Origin: Leishmania donovani
Taxonomy: Eukaryota > Euglenozoa > Kinetoplastea > Trypanosomatida > Trypanosomatidae
NCBI RefSeq assembly: GCF_000227135.1
Contig: NC_018259.1
Location: 1,110,805-1,174,804, forward strand
Direction of reading: 5' to 3'
DNA: 64,000 nt
Position numbers and translations under genes: made by a program. Below the pieces are notes generated by a model that did not search any database, had not been told where the DNA came from, and worked only from the letters and a program-made list of their open reading frames with translations. Every line of letters begins with the position of its first letter. Positions within the stretch are counted from its first letter, which is position 1. Below, one piece after another: positions 50,221 through 60,472 of this stretch.

Positions 50221-51354
50221 CTTTTGGTTCGCGAACCCAAAGTTTACGTCGTGTGCGTGCTAGTGCGTACGATGAATAATGTTACTGCAGAGGACGAGGA
50301 GTGTGACAAGAGAGTCACGCAGAAAGGAAAATGGAAAACAAAATGGGCAGTCGGAGAGGGTGAATCGGGCTGCAGTGGAGCTTGTGCGAGCAGCGTTCAA
50401 TTACTACCAGACCGGGCGAATGCACAAAACCAAGTAGTTCGGAGCAGGGACGTTAGGGTGGCTCCAGGGATTGAGTTGAAAGAGGAGTAAAAATAATGAA
50501 GCCACGCCCTCTCGTGAATGTGAGGCTCCCGTTTGTCGGCGTTGCTATGAGTGTGGCACTAGAAGAGAGACAAAACAGACGTTGCACACGACACCGTCGA
50601 AAGACGGAAAGCGAAAAAAGAGAAGCAGATCCAAATGGAACAGGAATAACAACAATAACGAGCAGGGGTGGGTCGCCGCAGCACTGGGTGCGGTTATTCG
50701 TAGTGGCGACTGCGCTGTTACGCGCGCTCGTCGGCTCGGGCCCGAGCAGTTGCGGCTTTCCTTGTGCAAATGGCTGCCAAGAGAAATGAGCAGGGGTAAG
50801 GAGAGGCACCCGCACGCCCAGGCACATCGAGTGCACGCAGCGTTGCTTGCTAGCTGCAATGCCTCGCAATCCACGGCCATTGCTTTCATCCTGGTCTGTT
50901 TCCTCACCATCTCGCGTTCCTTGCTGTTCGATTTTGACATATATCAGGATGACTGCTTCGCCATGACCAGAAAGAAGAGCTGCGCGCCTGTCAACAGCCA
51001 CACACTTCGGTACCCGCACACTCGCCCATCAGCTGGCGCGAAGATACAGCAAAGAAGCACAGACATCGCCCAGTGCTGCTCTTCTATCGCCATTTGTCGC
51101 ATAGCGATGGCCCATGGATGCACCTCGAAAGACTGCACTGAGTCTCGGAACCTCACACGCGCCCGACTCACAACCGTCCACATCTGCCTCTCTTTCCTAA
51201 CAGCGCACACGCTAGCAGACGAGCAATAAAACAACGATGAAAGAAAGCATGCGCAGGGGGCCTTTGTGCATGACAGTGCCGTACTCTGTGAAACACGCAG
51301 ACACGCGCACACGATGAAGAAAACCTGAGCACGTACATGAGGACACGCATCAGC

Positions 51355-53538
51355 TTAGTCGGTGGAGCGCTTGAAAGTCTTCTTACGTTGCACCTTGTCG
51401 CCTGTGTGCACGGGCAGCGTGTAATTGTCTTGGTCTCCCTCCGCCATTTTCTTTTCGCGAACGGCGAACAAAATGCCGAGAAGCCCTACCAGCAAAAGCA
51501 TCAGGGCGGCAATAGTTTCGGACGACGCCCGAGAGCTCCCCACATAGCCGAAAATGTGGTACTTCGACACTATAATGAGGTCGTTTGTGCCGTCGCCGTT
51601 GAAGTCCACTACGAGCACCGGCGCCACCGGCGGCTCCGTCAACGAAACGGAGCGAGTTACCTTGCCGTTCTTGGTCTTGATGATGGAGAACTCAGCGTCG
51701 CCCACTGCGAGAACGTAGGTGTCGACGCGGCGGAAGTACTCCTTTCCTCCACCGACGAACGTCACGTCGGTTTCGCGGTTCTTCTGCATGAGCGAGTACG
51801 GCACCATTTGCGGGAACGGCTTCACGTCCCTATTCACGTGATAGCGGCTCTTCCTTATCTCCGCCATGTCGTCAGATGGAGATGGGGCGAAGCGTGCGCC
51901 TGTTTGAGCGCGCCACAGCACCCTCCTCCGCGATGGGTCAATGCAGGTTACGAGGCCGGTGTCAATCATGAATGCAGCGTAGCGTTCTACCTGCTGTAGA
52001 CCGGCTCCCATGTTCTGCTGGACCTGCAGAATCAGAGGCGGAGTTGCGCGCGTCATGGAGGAGACAACGTTGCGGCTTCCCAGAAGCTCCAGTGTGTTGA
52101 GCGCGCGCGGCGCCTCCTCGCCGCGGATGTCACCGTCAACGAAGTGATGAATGAGGTCGAGGTTGCCGAAGAGGCCCTGCGTATTGCACACGGTGGCGTT
52201 GAAAAGTTCATCTGCAGACGACGGCGCCCCGGCCTCGATTATGCCGAGGCAGTCATACGTCAGGTCAATCCCGCGCTTGGCGTACACGACGGAGCGGGGG
52301 CCTATCTGGGTGCTGACAGACTCGAGCACCAAATCGTCGTTGATGTCATCGTAGCACGTTCCACCAGCCTTCAGCGGCATTACGCTTGTCACCGTACTTC
52401 CCGTGTACATGTGGACCACCTCTACGCCCTGCTCGCCGTGAAACACAAACACGTTCGACGGGCGACGGCGCCGCCGCGTTGCATTTTTGGCGGGATAGGC
52501 GTGAGTGGATTGCCTTAATGACAGTGCCAACGCCGACAGCTTGTCTCCCAGGTTGCCTCCATCGTCTGTCTCCATATGCACCACCCGGTCGTTGTACCGA
52601 AATGTAGCCCGTCGCTCTGCCTTACCTCTACTAGAGCGCGCCTTCCGCTTCCCCTTCGCTCGATAGAAAACCTGCGGGTACAACTGCGCATCCCACACGT
52701 GGGCGTAGCGATGCGGCATGGAAGCCATCACAGACTCACGGAATGTGGTCCACGGCTGCTCGTACTTCCTCCCTAGCAAGTAATCGTGCTGATTGATGCC
52801 ACCCTTGGCTGCACCCTCACGGTCAAGCAAGCGCAACTCTGTAACGCCGTTGTCTGTCTGTGTCCCGTTGTTGTTTGCCTCGCGCACCACGTCGTCCATT
52901 TCGTTGCCCCCGTCAGAGAAGTACGCCCAGCGCCGCGCGCCTGTCTTGGCGTCAAACGCGGAGTACATCATCATCTCTACACCTGACGCATCCACAACTT
53001 TGGCAGCCACCGCAATCATGCCGACATCTTCAGCCCAATTGCGCTCTGGGACAATAGAGATGGAGGCGTGAGTAAGCTCGCTCCAGTACCGAGGCGCCAC
53101 GAGCTGGGACTTCCACAGAACACTGGGCGAGGGGGTGTGGATAGAAACCGCTATGAGCTGATAGTCTTCCGTGACGACAGCACACAGCATAATGCTACTG
53201 TTCAGCTCCGTGTAGCCGGCGCCGATACCGACGATAGGGGTGTACACATTGAGCTCCGCAGAGGGGTTGAGGCGCACAAAACTGTCATCGATGCGTCGGC
53301 GCGCGTAGTAGGTGTTGTAGATGTTCAGGTAACCAACACTGGTAGAACTCAGGAGAACGCGGGACCCTGAGCCGTCTGGGTCCACCAGAATCGGCTTCGG
53401 CATGATCACCTCCGTGAGCTCATTGTCCAAGATGGGAATCATAAACCCCCGCTGAAAGTTGAGCGAGCCTTCCTGTGACCAGCAGATGATGCTGCACACA
53501 AAGGCGACGCCGATAATGACGATGTCTCGGATTCTCAT
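51355..53538 (-). CDS. Single-pass or double-anchored membrane protein with FG-GAP-type repeat
   Basis: A 727-residue protein. Residues 5-22 (IVIIGVAFVCSIICWS) form a signal peptide or signal anchor. A large, probably lumenal or extracellular region follows. It contains the calcium-loop motif VVDFNGDGTNDLIIVS (about 643-658), as in FG-GAP/integrin-alpha beta-propellers, and a looser copy CYDDINDDLVLES further upstream. A transmembrane helix (AALMLLLVGLLGILFAV, about 675-692) precedes a basic cytosolic tail ending KKTFKRSTD. The layout resembles ITFG/FAM234-type propeller proteins, but I cannot assign a ligand or pathway. The ATG at 53538 is followed at once by the hydrophobic leader, which supports this start over the longer open frame. 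Confidence 0.75.
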   Translation of the reverse strand: MRIRDIVIIGVAFVCSIICWSQEGSLNFQRGFMIPILDNELTEVIMPKPILVDPDGSGSRVLLSSTSVGYLNIYNTYYARRRIDDSFVRLNPSAELNVYTPIVGIGAGYTELNSSIMLCAVVTEDYQLIAVSIHTPSPSVLWKSQLVAPRYWSELTHASISIVPERNWAEDVGMIAVAAKVVDASGVEMMMYSAFDAKTGARRWAYFSDGGNEMDDVVREANNNGTQTDNGVTELRLLDREGAAKGGINQHDYLLGRKYEQPWTTFRESVMASMPHRYAHVWDAQLYPQVFYRAKGKRKARSSRGKAERRATFRYNDRVVHMETDDGGNLGDKLSALALSLRQSTHAYPAKNATRRRRRPSNVFVFHGEQGVEVVHMYTGSTVTSVMPLKAGGTCYDDINDDLVLESVSTQIGPRSVVYAKRGIDLTYDCLGIIEAGAPSSADELFNATVCNTQGLFGNLDLIHHFVDGDIRGEEAPRALNTLELLGSRNVVSSMTRATPPLILQVQQNMGAGLQQVERYAAFMIDTGLVTCIDPSRRRVLWRAQTGARFAPSPSDDMAEIRKSRYHVNRDVKPFPQMVPYSLMQKNRETDVTFVGGGKEYFRRVDTYVLAVGDAEFSIIKTKNGKVTRSVSLTEPPVAPVLVVDFNGDGTNDLIIVSKYHIFGYVGSSRASSETIAALMLLLVGLLGILFAVREKKMAEGDQDNYTLPVHTGDKVQRKKTFKRSTD

Positions 53539-54136
53539 TGTTTGTTGGATCAGAAACCAGTCAAGGAGAAAAATGAGATGGAAAAGGCAGACCGGAAACA
53601 AAGAAAGGGACTGAACTACACAAGCAAACGAGGTTCTACCACTCATGCAGCAACATGAGAAGAAGGGGGGGGGGGGCTGGAGTCGTGGCGGTAGCAGCGC
53701 AGAGAGAAAGAGACGGCGGGAGCGGAAAGAGAGGAGAGAGTGTGAAGGCATCCAAAATTGAAAGCTGTGAGCGATGTGCATCACAAAGAGAGAAACAGAG
53801 GCAGAATAGCTCAGGGGCTCCCATAGCACGAATTCGCTCTGAGGTGCGCCGCACGTTCGTTACTGAACAGACGTACGACTGGAAAAAAGAGAAAAGCCGC
53901 ATGACCACGAGGCAAGTGAGTCTTCCATCTGAAAGAGTAGATGCCGTGTGGCAGGCACCATTAAAGCGTGATTCCTCTTCCTTGTGTGTGTGTGTGTATC
54001 TTCGCGTTTGTGGGGAGAAGAGCTGAAGCATATCAGTGCATCTATGAAAGCCGCAGAGCAAACCCTGCACACGCACAGAGACACGCATACACGCACGCTC
54101 AAGGGGGAATGAAGTGAGACAGATGCCATTCGCGCC
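53539..54136. other. Intergenic region, no gene seen
   Basis: 3' flank of the TTL gene and the FG-GAP leader. A run of 12 G (53665-53676, C on the transcribed strand) and a T/C-rich stretch (53555-53610 on the transcribed strand) lie upstream of the FG-GAP ATG. No gene. Confidence 0.7.
53665..53676. repeat. Run of 12 G
   Basis: Homopolymer of 12 G on the + strand, about 127 bases upstream of the FG-GAP gene ATG. Confidence 0.9.
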
Positions 54137-56053
54137 TCAAGGATACACGCGCACATAGCCGTTGTGCCGCTTTGCTTTCAGGTTCATCGTACCCGGAAAG
54201 TACGGGGCCACAGCCAGCTCAATTGTATCCTTCACCAACGCAGGCTTCAGGCGGTCAGGGCCGCCCGGCGCGCCGTTGATCTCCAGGAGCCACACTTTGA
54301 GGTTCTCGTCGATGAGAAAATCGTATCCGAAGACTTGAAAGGTATGGGTAGGGGGGATGGCCGGCTCATCTGGCACGTGCGACCGTGCGGCCAGCAGCGA
54401 GTCGCGAATGATAAAGTGGATCTGCGGCATGATGTGATTGTCGAGCGTGATCGTGGTTGGCTCATCATGGACGCTGACGAGGCGTGGGGCAGTTGTACTG
54501 TCGCTGCGGTTCGCCTCGCGAATCGGGTACAGGGACTCCCGCGAATCGTTCGAGTACCTTGTCGGGTAAGGAACGTCGCCGCGGTTCGGCTCCTGTGGCC
54601 GCGGACTGCAGAGAGGGGTGTACTTTTCCTGCTTCAGCTTTGCAGCTCTCACCGTTCCCTTGTAGCGAATGAGTCCATCCAAGTGCTCCCGCCACAGCTC
54701 GTTGCTCTCCTCGTACAACGAGTACATCTTGCTCGTTTCCTGCACGCAATGATTTGTGATGTGCGCCAGCCGACCCGTGGGAGTCTTGGACGTGGCGCTT
54801 TCGCGATTGTATGGCACGCTGCTGGTGCGCATCACCAACTCCTCGTGCACGTAGATCTCGTACATATCGCGAAGGAGCAAAGCCCAGCACCGGATGTCGA
54901 ACTTGCGCTTGTGGTAAAGGAGAGGGCGATCTACGTACTGCTGCGCTATCCAAGGTTGACTGCCGTGTTGGCTGTCGATAAAGCGCAGCAGCTTCAGAAT
55001 TCCCCGGTAGTCACCGCGAAAAATCTCGATGTTGTCGCCGTGGCAGCCGGCGGAGCTCTTCGCGATCCACAAGCACGGCTCGTCCCCCTCGTGAGGTAGC
55101 CGCATACCGCCCTTTACTGTTGCTAGCAACTGCTGCCGCTCGTCACGGCTTGACTGGCACGGTGTCAGCTTAAAGGACATAGGAAGATAGTTGCCAAGCG
55201 TATTCCAGTTGTAGTTGTGGTGCTTTAGCAGCGCCGTCACCATTGAACTCTTCAATGTAATGCTTCGCGTGTTCTCCACAAAGTCCACCACGCGCACCTC
55301 GCCGTCATCGCCACTGCCCATCGGCATCCGGAGTCCCGGGGACGTGTAGGAGCGCGAACCGTAGGCGGTGCGCCTCGCGTTGGTGCCCTCGCCGAGGCAG
55401 CTCCGGTACCGCTTCGACATGAAGCGTCGGGTTGCAATTACCCGCTCGCACGGCATCTTCTCTCCAAGGAGCAGGTGCATGTTCGTGTCAGACAAATCTT
55501 TTTGCGTTTCAGAGACGACGAGGGCTTTCGTGACAGAGCACTGGCGGACGGATAGGTGCGACCAACGGCCGGTCGCCAGAAGCTGCTTCGCCATCTCCTC
55601 ATAGATAGAGCCGCAGTGCCGCATTGTTCCCACCACGTATTTGCACCGCTTCTCCGTGCACGTAGCAGACTTGATTCGTTTTAAAGGTGCGGTGGCTGCA
55701 CGCTCGCGCGCAGAGGTGATGCGCAGAGATGAGCTCCAGACGGCACCGCCTGTCAAACTTGACGAACGGCCCACCTTGGACTCGTGCTGCGTTGTCGGTG
55801 AGGATGAAGATGCGGTGCCGGCGTACACAAGACTGCGACGGGCACTGCTCAAGGACGGCCCGTTGGATGCACCCCTCCCGCTCGTCGCAGAGTACGGCGA
55901 CGTTGCCAGCTGCACATCCCTTTCCGCTTCCTTTTTCCCGTAGGCAAGGGGAGTCATTTTTCCAGAGGGCACCGTCGAATATCGCGCGTTCAGCTTGGGA
56001 GCAGTGGAAGCTGTCGCTCTAGTGTTGCGTCTCTCGCTGACAGACGCACTCAT
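54137..56053 (-). CDS. TTL: Tubulin-tyrosine ligase family protein
   Basis: A 638-residue protein with an N-terminal disordered stretch of about 110 residues and a TTL domain to near the C-terminus. ATP-grasp landmarks include IAKSSAGCHGDNIEIF (about 329-344), PWIAQQYVDRPLL, KFDIRCWALL (about 382-391), HEELVMRTSSVPYN, HITNHCVQ (about 429-436) and FGYDFLIDENLKVWLLEING (about 573-592) followed by AP. The RTSSxPYN and HxTNHCxQ motifs resemble tubulin-tyrosine ligase itself more than the polyglutamylases. TTL re-adds the C-terminal tyrosine to alpha-tubulin. This copy is longer than mammalian TTL (377 residues), with an N-terminal extension and an insert near 480-540. Whether it is a tyrosine ligase or a divergent TTL-like enzyme is not certain. 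Confidence 0.85.
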   Translation of the reverse strand: MSASVSERRNTRATASTAPKLNARYSTVPSGKMTPLAYGKKEAERDVQLATSPYSATSGRGASNGPSLSSARRSLVYAGTASSSSPTTQHESKVGRSSSLTGGAVWSSSLRITSARERAATAPLKRIKSATCTEKRCKYVVGTMRHCGSIYEEMAKQLLATGRWSHLSVRQCSVTKALVVSETQKDLSDTNMHLLLGEKMPCERVIATRRFMSKRYRSCLGEGTNARRTAYGSRSYTSPGLRMPMGSGDDGEVRVVDFVENTRSITLKSSMVTALLKHHNYNWNTLGNYLPMSFKLTPCQSSRDERQQLLATVKGGMRLPHEGDEPCLWIAKSSAGCHGDNIEIFRGDYRGILKLLRFIDSQHGSQPWIAQQYVDRPLLYHKRKFDIRCWALLLRDMYEIYVHEELVMRTSSVPYNRESATSKTPTGRLAHITNHCVQETSKMYSLYEESNELWREHLDGLIRYKGTVRAAKLKQEKYTPLCSPRPQEPNRGDVPYPTRYSNDSRESLYPIREANRSDSTTAPRLVSVHDEPTTITLDNHIMPQIHFIIRDSLLAARSHVPDEPAIPPTHTFQVFGYDFLIDENLKVWLLEINGAPGGPDRLKPALVKDTIELAVAPYFPGTMNLKAKRHNGYVRVYP

Positions 56054-57360
56054 TTTCGTATGGTCTTCTATAATCTACTCTTTACTCTTAAGATAGAAAC
56101 CGCTTTTTTTCTATTGTTCTCTCTATTTGCTCGTTTTCCTTTTCCTGTCGTGCTGGATGCTGCTCAGACTTTTTTGTCGAGCAAAAGGGAAAGGTGTTAT
56201 TCTTACAGATGTGGAGAGCTGCTACAGATGAGTAAGGAGGAGTTGCACGACTGCCTGTCGACGTGTCTCTTTCAGACAAGGCGAATGAAAAAAAAAGAAG
56301 CCACAACCAGATTAGAAAAAGGTGTTATATCAATGGAGAGGGAACGCAGATTCAAGATCCGGACAAACACAAACTCGAAAGGAAACCAAGACAGCAGTCA
56401 CAGCCCGGAGGAAGAAGGCGAAAACGCAAAAGCAAATCAACAAGCCGTTGAAGAGAAGGCAGCACGGAGCGGCGGGGCGCTGCTAATTACCTCTTGGTAG
56501 CTTGTATGGTGCAACGAGGAATCCTGTAGGAATTATGGTGTCTAGCAGTGTGGAATCATCAAGAGACGGAAGGAGACACGGGGAAAAATGGAGCTCTGAA
56601 GAGGCAAGGGGTGAAATGAGAACAAGACACGGAAAAGGAGACGCGCAGCAAAAGGCAGAGAAGTCCGACAAGACGACCAAAGAGGAAAAAAACGCCCAGT
56701 CCCAGTTCAGAGAGAAATAAGAAAGACGAGGAGGAAGAGAAGGGGACACTTTGGCAGATGATGCGAATCAACGTGCCCAGGAAAGAGGAAAAGCAAAAGA
56801 GAGACAAGAGCGCAGATATAGAGAGAGAAGAAGGGGGATTTCAGAGCAGTGGGCGAAGAAGAATCATTCTCTGACAGATGAAGACAAGAGAAAAACCGAG
56901 GCGTGAAGTGCTCACAGATGCTCTGCTGCAGTTGCTGTTAGGATTCCCAGACATAGCATACGAGGAAATGTAAACAAACAAGGGTGAAGACTGCTGCGCT
57001 GAAAGGAGGATCCTGCTCGCCAGATGAACGGCGGAGAAGCAGAAGGATTAACGGCAGTGTCTGCCAGGTCAGCAGCACCGCATTGGTCAATTCCCACTGC
57101 CGTGGCAGCCACGCCTTGCTTCCATATAAGTAGTCCGGAGTTGATTGATTTCTTCTTTATGCACTTCTCTATCAGTGTCCATCTATATCTATAGTACCGA
57201 AAACGAAAAAGCATTTAATACAGCGCTTCACGCGCGGAGCCGCTACGTTTGCGAGAGCAGCTCAGTGTGCACATACGAGCGAGAAAACAAAAAGCGAAAA
57301 CGCGCCAAACGGACTCTCCAATACGCATGCTTTTCTTCAGCCCACACGCTTGCAGTGCTC
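56054..57360. other. Intergenic region, no gene seen
   Basis: 3' flank of the Tc-38-like gene and the TTL leader. It is more A/T-rich than most of the window. The transcribed strand has pyrimidine tracts near 56560-56730. No supported open frame. Confidence 0.65.
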
Positions 57361-59175
57361 TTACATTGTCAGCCCCTGTGGTCGCGTGTACACCGAGGAG
57401 AGACCAATCACGCGCACCGGGTCGGTGGTGTGCTGCGAGTTGTAGAGCCTTGTGCCCGTCTTGTCGCGCTTGCGGCTAGTGGGAAACGAAAGGAGCGTAG
57501 ACCCTGGTCTCGGCTCAAAGCCGGACATTAGACACTCGTTCACCGAGACCCACAGAGGGACGTCGCGCTTTAGCGAAGAAAGGTAGTCTTGCCGCTGTTT
57601 GCCCAGCACGGCGCGCCACTTAGTATCCAGCATGAAGTGCACTTTCTTGCTTGCTTTGGGGAACAAGGATAGGATCTCCTCAGGCTTGGCAAAATCGTCG
57701 ATGTTGTAAAAGCCATCTACGGCCTCCTCGTCGGGGTTTGCATCTGCCGCGGCAGCGCCGATGAGAACATAGTGCTTTTTGCGCGCCGCAGCGATACGCA
57801 CTCCCATGCGCTCCGCAGCGGACTCTGTTACCCAGATGGGACTGGAGAGCTTGTTCTTCAGCGCAAACGTGCGAAGAATGCTCTCGTCCCTGGGCCCAAG
57901 AAGCCGCCCTTTAAGGATGGCGATGGGACGCACAGACGGCATCATCAGATACGGCTTCGTCATGCAGGCGGCGTTGTAGTAGCGACGGCGCGTCGCGTCC
58001 TCGGCGAAGAAGAAGGGAAACGTTTTCCCTTGAACCACTAGGTCATCCTTTTGATTCCCTTCCTTCGATTTGGTAGCAGCAAGAGCAGCGGTTTCCAGAG
58101 CAGACGCGCAGAATGGAGTCTTGCAGCCCGTCAGCCGGGTCACGACCGATGAGTACTGCGGCTTCTGCAGTCTGAGATCCTTCAGATTCACAAAGTGGAA
58201 AGGGTATTCCTTATCGTTCACGGCAGCCATGTTCCGCACAAGCACACGCGACCGCGTCGCTTCCCACCCGTTCACGTTGTAGATGAAGAAAATGTCGTGG
58301 CCGAAAGCGTCTGGACGCTGCTTCTTGAGCTCGCTGAGCAGCTCTTGCTTGCACTTTGGCGGCAAAACCGAAAGAGAAACAATCATCCCTGTCATGTTCG
58401 GCGCCGACACTGCCTGCTTCTCCGCGTTTGCCTTGAGTTCTAGATTTAGGTACTTCATCTGAGCCTCTGCGATCCACATTGGTGACGTGTAACCGCGAAG
58501 GATGCCGACTCCGAGAAGAATATCGTGCGCAGGCTGGCCGAGCCGCTTCCCGGTCGCTGCGTTTAGTGCCACACCTTTCTGAGGCTCCCCCTTGTATGGG
58601 TCGTCAAGCTGGTCAGAGTTGAAGACAGCCACTGAGCTCGCGGAGCGGATGTCGATCACGTCTTTTTTGTTGTACCTCAACTCGAGTTCCTTGGCCACAT
58701 TCACATCAATAAACAGAGCGCGCTCTTCCTCCGCTGCATTCAGAAGCCGGATTAGTCGATCCGCCGTAACTGCTTTCCACTTCTTCCGCTCTGACAGGAT
58801 ACCGACGCCGGAGCCGAAGAACGGTGGATGCTCATCGAGCACCTTCCTCTGGTCCTTCTTAGCGAGCACCTTCAAAGGGATGACCTTTTCAACGTTTAGG
58901 TGAATCACCGCTGGCTTCTGCCCCGGAAGAACTACGGCGTTGCACGAGCGCCTCGATTGCGGCTGGGTCACCCAGAAGCGACTTGAGTACAGTTTGTTCT
59001 TTGAGACACTTCGGAGCACTGCTTGGCACTGTTTGGAAAAGGCATCGTTTGTCACCGTGGACAACATCGTTACGTCGTTGAGCAATGTGGCTGGTAACTT
59101 CTTAGTAGCAGGATCCACCTTGACAGGGCGAATGAGGGGGATGGTGCGTACCAACAGTAGCTGCCTCGCCTTCAT
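57361..59175 (-). CDS. Repeat-containing protein, possibly Tc-38/RBP38-like (mitochondrial nucleic-acid binding)
   Basis: A 604-residue basic protein built from divergent modules. The clearest recurring piece is a segment of the form S-S/P-x-W-V/I followed by a short amphipathic stretch: SSRFWVTQPQSRR (about 64-76), RGYTSPMWIAEAQMKYLNLE (about 228-247), NKLSSPIWVTESAAERMGVR (about 463-482) and DVPLWVSVNECLMSGFEPR. Some copies follow NAATGKRL-type or FNSDQLDDPYKG-type lead-ins. This pattern reminds me of trypanosomatid Tc-38/RBP38 proteins, which bind kinetoplast DNA or RNA. The Arg/Lys-rich N-terminus could be a mitochondrial presequence. The link is from pattern memory and needs a profile search. 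A CA tract ends 12 bases upstream of the ATG. Confidence 0.6.
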   Translation of the reverse strand: MKARQLLLVRTIPLIRPVKVDPATKKLPATLLNDVTMLSTVTNDAFSKQCQAVLRSVSKNKLYSSRFWVTQPQSRRSCNAVVLPGQKPAVIHLNVEKVIPLKVLAKKDQRKVLDEHPPFFGSGVGILSERKKWKAVTADRLIRLLNAAEEERALFIDVNVAKELELRYNKKDVIDIRSASSVAVFNSDQLDDPYKGEPQKGVALNAATGKRLGQPAHDILLGVGILRGYTSPMWIAEAQMKYLNLELKANAEKQAVSAPNMTGMIVSLSVLPPKCKQELLSELKKQRPDAFGHDIFFIYNVNGWEATRSRVLVRNMAAVNDKEYPFHFVNLKDLRLQKPQYSSVVTRLTGCKTPFCASALETAALAATKSKEGNQKDDLVVQGKTFPFFFAEDATRRRYYNAACMTKPYLMMPSVRPIAILKGRLLGPRDESILRTFALKNKLSSPIWVTESAAERMGVRIAAARKKHYVLIGAAAADANPDEEAVDGFYNIDDFAKPEEILSLFPKASKKVHFMLDTKWRAVLGKQRQDYLSSLKRDVPLWVSVNECLMSGFEPRPGSTLLSFPTSRKRDKTGTRLYNSQHTTDPVRVIGLSSVYTRPQGLTM

Positions 59176-59187
59176 CTTGTATCTCTA

Positions 59188-59220
59188 TGTGTGTGTGTGT
59201 GTGTGTGTCTGTGTGTGTGT
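59188..59220. repeat. GT dinucleotide tract at a start codon
   Basis: About 16 GT units with one CT interruption. On the transcribed strand this is a CA tract that ends 12 bases before the ATG at 59175. Confidence 0.9.
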
Positions 59221-59492
59221 TCTGGTTCTTTGTTTCTTTTAACCGGCTTTTCTGTGGTTGAACCCTTTGGTGGGCAGTATGTGTACTTGTGTGTGCGACT
59301 TGAGCCGATCTGTGAGCGGTGGTGGTCTTCGGTACCTTGGTGAGAGATGACGTATGCTCGACCCTGTCCCGAGTACCTTAGATCACCCAGTTATAGCGGG
59401 AGGAATGATTTTTTTCTGCACCAGAGCATCCAACAAGAGGGCCAGTCACTGTCCCCTTGCCCTTTGGGAGGGGGCGGCTTTCATCCCAGTTA

Positions 59493-59523
59493 CTCGAGTG
59501 AGAAAGGAGAGAGAAAGGCAGAA
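59493..59523 (-). promoter_or_regulatory. Candidate trans-splice acceptor for the Tc-38-like gene
   Basis: The minus strand has CTGCCTTTCTCTCTCCTTTC (about 59500-59523), with the first AG at 59494-59493. The 5' UTR would be about 318 bases and would include the CA tract next to the ATG. Confidence 0.35.
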
Positions 59524-60135
59524 CGCAGACTACAAGGCACGGCCTCACCAGTGCACCATGAAACCGGACCTTCGAGGAGTCCAACACCCCAAGAAAAAAG
59601 CATAGCAACATCATGGCAGCAGGCAAGGAATGAATGCTACTTTCCATGAGCATCTGTTTATGTGCTGTCATCGTCAGCAGTGAGCTGTCGCCACTATCAA
59701 CAAAAAAAAGGAAAGACATCTCCCACGCACACACTTTCCATCGCGCGAGTCACTCCTTCATTCAGAAAAAAGAAGCACAGTCCGCAGAAGAAAGCAGTTG
59801 CTCTTGGTGTATTGCGGTTGTTGTTGTTTTCGCCGATCAGGAGTTATAAAAACTTTGCATAGTAAAAAAAGGAAGCCTCATAGTTACATATTGCCTTTCC
59901 TTGTATTTTGTTTTCTCTCCTGAAGCCATGGCTGCACAACGGTCTCCTCCAGAACCCACTCTCACCGCATTACATGATTCACTAGGAGTGTGAGTGAATC
60001 CGATAAAGGAATGGTGCTGGTCACCACCAGGCATCGATCAAGAAAAATAACCTATTAAGAGGCTTATGATGTGGTTTTCAGGGAAGAATTCATTGGGGGT
60101 ACAGTTACATCCTCAAGGCGTAACCGCAATCACCG

Positions 60136-60283
60136 TTACTCGTAGATCTGGGACACGGAGTGCGACGTCCAGCTCGCGATCTCATCCGCCTTGAACCAAA
60201 AGGCGATCTCGCGCTCCGCGCTCTCCACGGAGTCGGAGCCGTGGCACACGTTGCGGCCCACATCCACGGCAAAGTCGCCGCGG
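60136..60283 (-). CDS. NDKb: Nucleoside diphosphate kinase, copy 1 (5' part lost in gap)
   Basis: The last 48 codons plus a TAA stop of an NDPK gene, cut by the N gap at 60284. It encodes the active-site region VGRNVCHGSDSVESAEREIAF, with the catalytic His at 60241-60243, and ends HSVSQIYE. From 60137 to 60283 it is identical to copy 2, but the stop codon (TAA versus TAG) and the 3' flank differ, so this is a separate gene copy rather than a contig duplicate. NDPK transfers the gamma phosphate between nucleoside triphosphates and diphosphates. At least 308 bases of coding sequence are missing, more than the 189 Ns provided. Confidence 0.85.
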
Positions 60284-60472
60284 NNNNNNNNNNNNNNNNN
60301 NNNNNNNNNNNNNNNNNNNNNNNNNNNNNNNNNNNNNNNNNNNNNNNNNNNNNNNNNNNNNNNNNNNNNNNNNNNNNNNNNNNNNNNNNNNNNNNNNNNN
60401 NNNNNNNNNNNNNNNNNNNNNNNNNNNNNNNNNNNNNNNNNNNNNNNNNNNNNNNNNNNNNNNNNNNNNNNN
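60284..60472. other. Assembly gap (189 N)
   Basis: Unsequenced. It interrupts NDPK copy 1. Its stated size is too small to hold the missing 308 coding bases if the copy is intact. Confidence 0.98.

Larger units (their letters stand above)
49854..51354. other. Intergenic region, no gene seen
   Basis: 3' flank of the FG-GAP gene and the USP leader. It contains a run of 13 G (50208-50220). The central part (50.68-51.2 kb) is less repetitive than most intergenic DNA here, but no open frame shows a recognisable domain. Confidence 0.65.
59176..60135. other. Intergenic region, no gene seen
   Basis: 3' flank of NDPK copy 1 and leader of the Tc-38-like gene. It contains the GT tract at 59188-59220 and a candidate splice site at 59493-59523. 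No gene supported. Confidence 0.65.

Noticed and set aside
51355..53829. 824-residue version of the FG-GAP protein
   Set aside because: The extension would bury the signal anchor that begins at the ATG at 53538, and its sequence is UTR-like.
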